The notes below the pieces were generated by a model, which did no database searches, was not told the origin of the DNA, and saw only the letters and a list, made by a program, of their open reading frames with translations. From assembly GCA_002499455.1 (NCBI GenBank), contig DALN01000064.1, positions 1 through 12,072 on the forward strand: a DNA stretch of 12,072 nt, read 5' to 3'. A program made the position numbers and the translations under genes. Every line of letters starts with the position of its first letter. The stretch's first letter is position 1. Positions 6,475 to 12,072 of the stretch are shown here, piece after piece. The DNA comes from Methanoculleus sp. UBA77. Lineage in GTDB: Archaea; Halobacteriota; Methanomicrobia; Methanomicrobiales; Methanoculleaceae.

Positions 6475-7923
6475 CTACAGGAGCCCGATCCGGCCGAGCG
6501 CCGGTGAGAGCGACGTCAGGTGGCCCTGGAGATAGACCGTCTCCCGGGGATCGGCGCCCATCGCGAGCGCGAGAAGTTCGGTGACGTGGAGCACCGGGAT
6601 GCCGATGTGGTCGTATACGAGCTCGCACCCCGGGCAGTCGACGACCATGACGTCAAGATCGTTCTCCGCAAAGTCCAGGCAGGCGAGCCGGTTCAGCCGG
6701 GAGAGCTCGTTGGCATGGCCGCTTAAGTGCCGGTCAAAGAGGTTCTTGACCCCGCCGCAGCAGTACTGCTCCATCCTGCTCCTGACGACCTGCGCCCCCG
6801 TGATCGCCGCGAGGTTCTGCAGCCCCGGCGGAACGGCGAGGCTGCCGTTCATCTTCCGGTAGTGGCAGCTGACATGCACCCCGACGCGCAGCCCCGAGAG
6901 CCGCGTCTCGATGAGACCACGGATCTCGTCGAGATAGAGCGGATAGAGATTCAGGATGTTTGCCACCGAGAAGATCTCCGGACTGCCGACCTCCCGCCCG
7001 ATCCCGGCGAGCGCCTCGTTTGCCGCGGCCCGGTTGGCGCTTCCGGAGAGGAGTTCCAGCGCGGCGGCATACGAGTCGCTGCATGTCGGGCAGATCCCGG
7101 TTACGGCGATCTCGTCGTCCGCACCCCACAGGTCCTGGATGACGCTGAGGTTCCGGGCGGTCAGGAGCAGGCGGTCTGCAAACCCGGCGCCGCCCATGTA
7201 ATGCGGAGCACCCCCGCAGCAGGTCTGCGATCTCGAGGTCACGTACCGGACGCCGAGCGCGTCGAAGATCCTGCGCTGGGAGGCGTCGGCGCCGGGGTAG
7301 TTGAAGGCGCAGCAGGACCTGAGGTGGAAGACCCGGTCGGGAGGGGCGAGCGGGCGTGCCGGCTCCGTCCCATTCGGCGGGGAGAAGGCCGATGCCCCGA
7401 CCGGGTTTTCGAGCAGACTCCTGACCTCGTCGGCGGCCCGCCCGTCCACCCGGTACGGGTACCGGACGACCTTCGCGACGAAGTTTGCGAGCCTGCCCTT
7501 GCTCGCGTAGACCGGGAAGAAGGCGTGAGAAGGGAGACATCCCCGGTCAAGGAGCATCCGCCGGAAGATCGGTTGCACATGCTCCGCCTCGTACACGGCG
7601 TTGATGATCCCGCCGATGCTGACCGACCGCGGGCAGACCGTCTCGCAGGAGTAGCACTGGACGCAGTCGGCGAGGTTGACCTCCGGCCGCCGCCCCGCCT
7701 GGAGGGCTGCGGTCACCCGCCGGGCAAGGTATCCGGGATCCCCGTTCGCCCCGGGATCGTTGATCCGTGCGGGACAGTAGGGCGTGCAGGAGCCGCATGC
7801 GTTGCAGAGCCGGAAGTTCCGGAGCCGCGGGTCACCCGAACCGAGCAGACAGCGGACGGTCCCCTCCGTGATTGCGTCATGGATCATCTGCCGGTCCGGC
7901 CACGGGAGGGCTCTACCGAGCAT
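6475..7923 (-). CDS. HdrC-HdrB fusion type iron-sulfur protein (HdrD-like)
   Basis: A 482-residue soluble protein that joins an HdrC-like and an HdrB-like half, as in HdrD and in the rear part of thiol:fumarate reductase TfrB. The N-terminal half binds two cubane [4Fe-4S] clusters: Cys40, 43, 46, 50 (CNACGSCTPYCP) and Cys87, 90, 93, 97 (CVQCYSCETVCP). The C-terminal half has two complete CCG domains, which hold the non-cubane clusters that split disulfides in HdrB: Cys204/205, 235/236, 278/281 and Cys353, 388/389, 430/433. No ligand appears lost, so it should be active in thiol/disulfide or other electron transfer. There is no flavin domain, no [2Fe-2S] domain and no membrane helix, and no HdrA, HdrE or TfrA gene lies in the window. 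The substrate is therefore open (CoM-S-S-CoB or another acceptor). ATG 7923 has no strong ribosome site; ATG at codon 13 is an alternative. Confidence 0.85.
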   Translation of the reverse strand: MLGRALPWPDRQMIHDAITEGTVRCLLGSGDPRLRNFRLCNACGSCTPYCPARINDPGANGDPGYLARRVTAALQAGRRPEVNLADCVQCYSCETVCPRSVSIGGIINAVYEAEHVQPIFRRMLLDRGCLPSHAFFPVYASKGRLANFVAKVVRYPYRVDGRAADEVRSLLENPVGASAFSPPNGTEPARPLAPPDRVFHLRSCCAFNYPGADASQRRIFDALGVRYVTSRSQTCCGGAPHYMGGAGFADRLLLTARNLSVIQDLWGADDEIAVTGICPTCSDSYAAALELLSGSANRAAANEALAGIGREVGSPEIFSVANILNLYPLYLDEIRGLIETRLSGLRVGVHVSCHYRKMNGSLAVPPGLQNLAAITGAQVVRSRMEQYCCGGVKNLFDRHLSGHANELSRLNRLACLDFAENDLDVMVVDCPGCELVYDHIGIPVLHVTELLALAMGADPRETVYLQGHLTSLSPALGRIGLL

Positions 7924-8002
7924 GGTGCAACCCGGGGCCCGTCCCCGCGGCCTCTATGCTGCGTATCCGAAGACCGGCTCTCGACCATGCTCCCGGCGCG
8001 CG

Positions 8003-8026
8003 TGCAGGCCCGTCGAACGGCCTGCA
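8003..8026. repeat. 24-base perfect-arm dyad upstream of the HdrCB-like gene
   Basis: TGCAGGCC (8003-8010) and GGCCTGCA (8019-8026) are exact reverse complements around an 8-base centre, CGTCGAAC. It lies about 80 bases upstream of the HdrCB-like start. It could be a strong RNA hairpin in the leader or the binding site of a dimeric regulator. Confidence 0.55.
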
Positions 8027-8234
8027 TCGCTTCCAGTATCGATTCATCGCTCCCCCCATGTTCATAACGTCGTCGGGGTACGATCCTGCGAGGATCACTT
8101 AATGGTTTGGATCGGGATCTCCCGCACCGTGCCGGTGAGAAGCCCAAGGAAGCATTGGCTTCCCGACATCGCCGGGTGGCCCGAAAAACCATGGGGGAGG
8201 CGGTGGCCGGCGTATCGGGGCGGAGGGAGGGCAG

Positions 8235-8239
8235 AAAAA
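8235..8239 (-). terminator. possible T-run terminator of the superoxide dismutase gene
   Basis: On the minus strand, 10 bases after the stop codon, the sequence reads CTCCCTCTTTTTCTG, a T5 within a pyrimidine tract. This is typical of archaeal transcript ends. Confidence 0.45.
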
Positions 8240-8248
8240 GAGGGAGAA

Positions 8249-8878
8249 TTAGAGGTTCTCGAGACGCTTGTTCACGGTATCCCAGTTCACGACGTTCCAG
8301 AACGCCTCGATGAACCCGGCCCGGTTGTTCCGGTGATCGACATAGTATGCGTGCTCCCAGACGTCGAGCACCATCAGGATGGAGAAGTTCGGGTAGACGT
8401 TGACGTTGTGCTTCTCGATCTGCATGATCATGAGCCGGTCGGTCAGGGCATCGTGTGCCAGCGCCGCCCAGCCCGACCCTTCGGCGCTCGCGGCCGCCTT
8501 CGTGAACTCGGCCTTGAACCGGTCGAAGGACCCCCACTCCCGGTCGATCCGGTCGGCAAGGGCGCCGGTCGGCTTCCCGCCGCCGCCCTTCCCGGCCGGG
8601 GCCATGGTCGGCCAGAAGAGGGTGTGCAGGACGTGTCCGCCGATGTTGAACGAGAGTTCTTTCAAGAGCGCTTTCATGTCCACTTCAGCGCCTTCCTGGC
8701 GCGCTTTCTCGAGTTTCTCGAGGTTTGCGTTCGCGCCGGTGACGTAGGCCTGGTGGTGCTTATCGTGGTGCAGGGTGAGCTGTTCCTTCGAGATATGCGG
8801 CTCGAGGGCGTCCGGTGCATAGGGCAGGGGAGGCAGCTCGTATTTCTTCAGGGCCGTTGCCATCTTCTGTTCAGCCAT
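8249..8878 (-). CDS. superoxide dismutase, iron/manganese family
   Basis: A 209-residue cytoplasmic enzyme converting superoxide to oxygen and hydrogen peroxide. The family's metal ligands are all present: His37 (in LHHDKHHQAYV), His85 (in HTLFW), and Asp172 and His176 (in DVWEHAYYVDHRN). The GSGWAAL segment near 134-140 is also typical. At positions that help set metal preference it has Gly81 and His157, the latter where bacterial manganese enzymes carry glutamine. That pattern is seen in archaeal iron or cambialistic enzymes, so iron use is likely but not certain. A longer open frame runs upstream to 9256, but it crosses both promoters. ATG 8878 starts the conserved fold and lies about 34 bases from a TATA box. 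The gene is transcribed divergently from the glycosyltransferase. Its role in an anaerobe is defence during oxygen exposure. Confidence 0.93.
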   Translation of the reverse strand: MAEQKMATALKKYELPPLPYAPDALEPHISKEQLTLHHDKHHQAYVTGANANLEKLEKARQEGAEVDMKALLKELSFNIGGHVLHTLFWPTMAPAGKGGGGKPTGALADRIDREWGSFDRFKAEFTKAAASAEGSGWAALAHDALTDRLMIMQIEKHNVNVYPNFSILMVLDVWEHAYYVDHRNNRAGFIEAFWNVVNWDTVNKRLENL

Positions 8879-8908
8879 AGGTATCAATCGCCCTGTTGGA
8901 GAGCGATC

Positions 8909-8916
8909 TATTTTAT
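8909..8916 (-). promoter_or_regulatory. TATA box of the superoxide dismutase gene
   Basis: The minus strand reads ATAAAATA, centred about 34 bases upstream of ATG 8878. This predicts a transcript starting only about 5-10 bases before the gene, so translation is probably near-leaderless. That fits the absence of a good ribosome site. Confidence 0.6.
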
Positions 8917-8993
8917 CGTGTCGGTGGGGGCCCCGGGGTCCTGCCATCCGGGAGAAGTCCAATCCGGTCTCTCTCCGGCCGGCACCGATAACC

Positions 8994-9001
8994 TTTAAAT
9001 A
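8994..9001 (+). promoter_or_regulatory. TATA box of the glycosyltransferase gene
   Basis: TTTAAATA is a textbook archaeal TATA box, preceded by GATAACC where the BRE element would lie. Transcription should begin near 9022-9028, giving a leader of about 80 bases. The ATG at 9012 is too close to the box to be used. Confidence 0.7.
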
Positions 9002-9095
9002 TGCCGATACGATGGGTGGTATCCGAGTCCTCGCGCGCGTTCCGGTGCACGGGACCCTGCGGGCTCCTGGACCCCCGCGAGACTCTCCGGAGATC

Positions 9096-9100
9096 GGTGA
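9096..9100 (+). promoter_or_regulatory. ribosome binding site deciding the glycosyltransferase start
   Basis: GGTGA, which pairs with the 16S rRNA end, lies 7 bases before ATG 9108. It supports that start over the upstream ATG at 9012. Confidence 0.55.
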
Positions 9101-9107
9101 ACCCTCT

Positions 9108-10688
9108 ATGAAGACGGCAGCACGCATCTCGCTCTTTACCGTCATGCTCCTGATGCTGATAGCGCTCGTCTTCCTGCACGACCTCCACCTGATACTCACC
9201 GGGGCCGGCTGGAGCCTCCCGGCACGAGCGATCACCCTCGTCCTCGTCGGGGTCACGGCGTTCGGGGTGATCCAGTTCCTGAGCTACGCCGACCATCTCC
9301 TGCGGTCGCTCTATGCCTACCGGGGGAGTCCTGGAGTTCCGGCCGGGGACGGTCCTGCCCGTGCCGGCGTCGCCGTCTTCATCCCCGTCTACAACGAGGA
9401 GCCCCGTGTCGTCGAGGCCTGTATCCGGGCATGCATGGCTATCGCCTACCCCGACGTCCGGGTCTTCCTCCTCGATGACTCCACCGATGAGGGGAAACGG
9501 GCGGTGATGCAGGAGTTCGCCCGGAGGTACAACGTCCGTTATGTTCATCGAGACCATCGGAGGGGCTTTAAGGCCGGGGCGATCAACCATGCCCTCTCCC
9601 TCCTCGGCGACGAGACGCCCTACCTCCTCGTGCTCGACGCCGACCAGCAGGTGAAGCCGGCGATCCTCGCCGACCTCATCCCGGTTCTCGAGGCCGATCC
9701 CGGCGCCTCCTTCGTCCAGACCCCGCAGTTCTTCCGGTCGGAGAAGAACGACGCGATAAGCGTCACGTTCTCCTACCAGCAGCACATCTACAACAAGCAT
9801 GTCTGCAGGGGGCTCTGCGTCAACCGGACCGCCATGCTGACCGGCTCAAACTGCATCTTCCGGGTGAGCCACCTTGCCGCCATCGGGGGCATGGACGAGA
9901 CGTGCATCGCCGAGGATATCGCCACCGCCTTTGCTTTCCATCTCCGGGGGCGCCGGGGGATCTTCATCGACGCGGTCTACGCCGAAGGGATCGCCCCGCC
10001 GAACCTTGCCGCCTACTTCACCCAGCAGCTCCGCTGGGCATACGGGAACACCCGGCTCCTGCTGACCATCTTCCGGAGCCTCGCGGCGGCCCCCCGGAGC
10101 ATGCCCTCGCTCCAGTGGATCGAGTTCGTCGTGATCGTCTCCATGTACCTGCTCGGCGGGGTGAACGTGGCACTCTTCCTCCTTCCCGTCGCGACACTGC
10201 TCTTCGCCATCCCGATCCTGCCGGTCTGGCTCCCGTCGGTCTTTGCCGTGGTGCTCGTGGTGGTGATCGGCATCCAGGTCGTCATCAGCATCCGCGAGCG
10301 GCAGTACTCCCTCCGCGACCTTGCGTTCTCGCAGGCGATCTTCAACACGCTCGCGTTCGTCTACGCCCGGGCGATCCTCTACGCCGTCTCCGGCAAGGAG
10401 ATGCCGTTCGTCGTGACGCCGAAGGTGGCGCCGGGGCAGGGCGGTCCGCCCCGCGTCAGGATCATGCCGGTCCTTCTCGTGATTGCGGCGATCCTTGTCT
10501 CCATGACCGTCGGTATCCTGCGGCTCGCCGCCGGGGAAGCGGGTGGTAGCGCACCGGTGATCCCGTTCTTCTGGGCCGGGTATACGCTCCTCGTCCTCTC
10601 GTCGTTCCTGGTCGTCTGGCGGCGGGAGGGAAGACAGGTGCCGGGGGAGAGTCCGGAGGAGCCGGTCAAAAAAAGGTCGTATGGGTGA
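9108..10688 (+). CDS. processive family-2 glycosyltransferase (cellulose synthase-like membrane protein)
   Basis: A 526-residue membrane enzyme that most likely polymerises and extrudes a polysaccharide from nucleotide sugars. Two N-terminal membrane helices (about 6-22 and 41-58) precede a cytoplasmic GT-A domain. That domain carries the processive-synthase signature: Asp in LLDDSTDE (123-124), DAD at 177-179, QTPQ at 204-207, the catalytic ED at 269-270, and Q-x-x-R-W at 306-310. A block of about five further helices follows (from about 336 to 503), with an amphipathic FSQAIFNTLAFVYAR segment between them. A charged tail ends the protein. There is no PilZ domain, so the cyclic-di-GMP control of bacterial cellulose synthase is absent. 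No partner gene for export or modification lies nearby. The product could be a cellulose-, hyaluronan- or poly-N-acetylglucosamine-like glycan. ATG 9108 is chosen over 9012 because of the TATA box and GGTGA site. Confidence 0.88.
   Translation: MKTAARISLFTVMLLMLIALVFLHDLHLILTGAGWSLPARAITLVLVGVTAFGVIQFLSYADHLLRSLYAYRGSPGVPAGDGPARAGVAVFIPVYNEEPRVVEACIRACMAIAYPDVRVFLLDDSTDEGKRAVMQEFARRYNVRYVHRDHRRGFKAGAINHALSLLGDETPYLLVLDADQQVKPAILADLIPVLEADPGASFVQTPQFFRSEKNDAISVTFSYQQHIYNKHVCRGLCVNRTAMLTGSNCIFRVSHLAAIGGMDETCIAEDIATAFAFHLRGRRGIFIDAVYAEGIAPPNLAAYFTQQLRWAYGNTRLLLTIFRSLAAAPRSMPSLQWIEFVVIVSMYLLGGVNVALFLLPVATLLFAIPILPVWLPSVFAVVLVVVIGIQVVISIRERQYSLRDLAFSQAIFNTLAFVYARAILYAVSGKEMPFVVTPKVAPGQGGPPRVRIMPVLLVIAAILVSMTVGILRLAAGEAGGSAPVIPFFWAGYTLLVLSSFLVVWRREGRQVPGESPEEPVKKRSYG
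10668..10674 (-). terminator. T7 run ending the acyl-CoA synthetase transcript
   Basis: Read on the minus strand, TTTTTTT comes 20 bases after the stop codon of the acyl-CoA synthetase gene, inside the last codons of the convergent glycosyltransferase (its Lys-Lys-Arg). Position and length fit an archaeal T-run terminator. Confidence 0.5.
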
Positions 10689-10694
10689 GGGGTG

Positions 10695-12065
10695 TTACCT
10701 GAATCTCTGCCAGAGGATCCTGCCCATCACCCGGAAGGTGAAGTCGAGCTCCTCGAAGCTCGGGATCCCGTTCTCCCTGAGGACCTTGCGGCCCCGGTCC
10801 ATGGACTCGCCGCCGAGCAGCGTCCCGACGATCATGTTCTCGGTCTTCTCTGAGAACCGGGTGATCTGGTTGGCGAGCTGCTCTGAGCCGATGACCAGGT
10901 TCGGGAACCCGACGACGAAGGCGATATCCCAGCAGTCCTGGTGCTTGGCAAGGACATTGAACGTCTGCTCGAACCTTTTTTCGTTGGCGTCGCCGAGCAG
11001 GTCGATCGGGTTGCCCTTGTTCCAGAACTCGGGCAGGAGCTCGTTGAGTTCCTGCAGGACCTTCTGCGGCAGGTTGATGATGTCGATGCCGTAGCGTTCG
11101 GCGTAGTCGGAGGAGAGCACCGCAAATCCGCCGGCGTTCGTGATCACGACCGCACGCCTTCCCCGGGGGTAGCCCTTCGGGGTCGCGAGCATCTCTGCGA
11201 CCTGGAACGTGCCGGTCAGGGTGTGGACGGGGATGACGCCGGACTCGCGGAAGGCTTCCATGTAGACGTCATACGATCCGGAGAGCGAACCTGTGTGGGA
11301 CGAAGCCGCTGCCTGGCCTTTCGCGGAGGAGCCGGATTTGATCGCCACGACGGGTTTGGTCTTTGAGACTTCGCTGACCACCTTCATGAAGGTCTTGCCG
11401 TCCTGGATCTCCTCGATGTAGAGGATGATGCCCTTGGTCTTGGGGTCACGCTCCACGAACCGGAGGTAGTCAATGAAGTTGAGGTCCGCCTGGTTGCCCA
11501 CCGAGACGACGACGGAGAAACCGATGTCCTGCTTGATGCTCCAGTCGACCACCGTGTTGACGATAGCCCCGCTCTGGGAGATGAAGGCGATGTTGCCGGG
11601 TTTCGGGGACTGGTGGACGTAGGTGGTGTCGATGCCCTTGGGGGGGATGATCAGGCCGAGGCAGTTCGGGCCGATGATCCGCGTGCCGTAGCGCTTTGCG
11701 ATCTCAAGGACCCGGTCCTCGAGCGCCTTTCCTCCCTCACCCATCTCCTTGAACCCGGCGGTGACGATGACCGCCATCGAGACTCCCTTCTGCCCGCACT
11801 CCTCGATGACGCTCGGCACATGCTTTGCGGGGACGGTGATGACCGCCATATCGACGGGGTTCGGGATATCGAGGATGGAGGGATAGGCTTTGAGCCCCTG
11901 GACCTCACCACGTTTGTTGTTGACGGGGTAGAGCTGTCCGGGGAAGTGGAGGAGGTTGTGCATCACGGCGTAGCCCATCTTCTTTGGCTCAGACGAGGCG
12001 CCGATGACGGCGATCGACCGGGGGGTGAAGTACTCGATCGGCACGAACGGCCGCTCTTTTGCCAC
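10695..12065 (-). CDS. ADP-forming acetate/acyl-CoA ligase, alpha subunit
   Basis: At least 456 residues. This enzyme interconverts an acyl-CoA plus ADP and phosphate with the acid, CoA and ATP. Methanogens can use it to activate acetate or conserve energy from acyl-CoA. Visible features are an N-terminal CoA-binding Rossmann domain (SIAVIGASSEPKKMGYAV, about 17-34), a ligase domain with IGPNCLG (131-137) and FISQSGA (161-167), VSVGNQADL (188-195), and the phosphohistidine loop SSHTGSLSGS with His257 as the likely phosphate carrier. The C-terminal domain completes the alpha subunit. The ATP-grasp beta subunit is not fused and would be expected just outside the window. GTG 12065 may not be the true start, because the frame stays open to the edge (preceding codons Glu-Lys) and no ribosome site is visible. 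The downstream end converges on the glycosyltransferase with a 6-base gap. Confidence 0.9.
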   Translation of the reverse strand: MAKERPFVPIEYFTPRSIAVIGASSEPKKMGYAVMHNLLHFPGQLYPVNNKRGEVQGLKAYPSILDIPNPVDMAVITVPAKHVPSVIEECGQKGVSMAVIVTAGFKEMGEGGKALEDRVLEIAKRYGTRIIGPNCLGLIIPPKGIDTTYVHQSPKPGNIAFISQSGAIVNTVVDWSIKQDIGFSVVVSVGNQADLNFIDYLRFVERDPKTKGIILYIEEIQDGKTFMKVVSEVSKTKPVVAIKSGSSAKGQAAASSHTGSLSGSYDVYMEAFRESGVIPVHTLTGTFQVAEMLATPKGYPRGRRAVVITNAGGFAVLSSDYAERYGIDIINLPQKVLQELNELLPEFWNKGNPIDLLGDANEKRFEQTFNVLAKHQDCWDIAFVVGFPNLVIGSEQLANQITRFSEKTENMIVGTLLGGESMDRGRKVLRENGIPSFEELDFTFRVMGRILWQRFR

Positions 12066-12072
12066 CTTCTCG

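Larger units (their letters stand above)
7924..8248. other. non-coding, dyad-rich stretch between two genes
   Basis: I find no gene that I can support in these 325 bases. Instead there is a series of short perfect dyads: 8082-8096 (GATCCT/AGGATC), 8113-8124 (CGGGA/TCCCG), 8125-8137 (CACCG/CGGTG), 8148-8163 (GGAAGC/GCTTCC) and 8173-8183 (CGGG/CCCG), plus the larger one at 8003-8026. It lies downstream of the superoxide dismutase and upstream of the HdrCB-like gene on the minus strand. It could be a structured leader, a small RNA or operator DNA. High GC makes short stems common by chance. Confidence 0.45.

Noticed and set aside
7913..8098. Minus-strand 61-codon frame starting at GTG 8098
   Set aside because: There is no ribosome site, the start lies within a perfect dyad, the composition is low-complexity, and it overlaps the HdrCB-like start.
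7884..8537. Minus-strand 217-codon open frame spanning the superoxide dismutase end and the gap, with a helix-like SDESILEAMQAVRRACTRAG stretch
   Set aside because: The first half is an out-of-frame shadow of superoxide dismutase. The rest is arginine-rich, typical of GC-rich noncoding DNA, and it runs into the HdrCB-like gene out of frame.
8879..9256. 126-residue N-terminal extension of superoxide dismutase
   Set aside because: It crosses both divergent promoters and the glycosyltransferase start, and the added sequence is arginine/proline-rich shadow.

Overview
The window reads as chromosome of a GC-rich, hydrogenotrophic methanogenic archaeon, most like a Methanoculleus-type member of the Methanomicrobiales. 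This comes from gene content and signals, not from a database match. The support is a geranylgeranyl-reductase-family flavoprotein (archaeal ether lipids), a heterodisulfide-reductase-type HdrC-HdrB fusion protein, an ADP-forming acyl-CoA synthetase alpha subunit, archaeal TATA boxes about 25-35 bases upstream of starts, short T-run ends, and strong G/C third-position preference. No IS element, CRISPR array, tRNA or rRNA was seen.

Layout. (1) 1-2210, plus strand: a possible upstream gene tail, a DUF3006-like small protein, and a 302-base gap holding a long imperfect hairpin repeat and a TATA box. A tight three-gene cluster follows: geranylgeranyl-reductase-family protein, an unrecognised 77-residue protein whose TTG start overlaps the previous stop, and a stand-alone ATP-cone protein that seems to begin at a non-standard codon. 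(2) 2211-3945: a 310-base non-coding stretch and a MATE-family exporter (+). (3) 3965-8878, minus strand: a soluble PAS/GAF histidine kinase with its own promoter, the HdrC-HdrB-type iron-sulfur protein, a 325-base non-coding stretch rich in dyads, and an iron/manganese superoxide dismutase. (4) 8879-9107: a divergent promoter region for the superoxide dismutase (-) and a processive family-2 glycosyltransferase (+). (5) 10689-12072: after a 6-base convergent gap, the alpha subunit of an ADP-forming acetyl/acyl-CoA synthetase (-), which reaches the window edge.

How the parts may work together. Most genes are ordinary housekeeping or accessory functions: lipid saturation, export, sensing, oxidative defence, surface polysaccharide and acetate activation. 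The least explained points are the HdrCB fusion protein with no visible partner, its dyad-rich upstream region, the non-AUG/GUG/UUG start of the ATP-cone gene, and the unrecognised protein coupled to the lipid reductase. I did not find a clearly new multi-gene system. The HdrCB-like protein plus its leader is the best candidate for follow-up.
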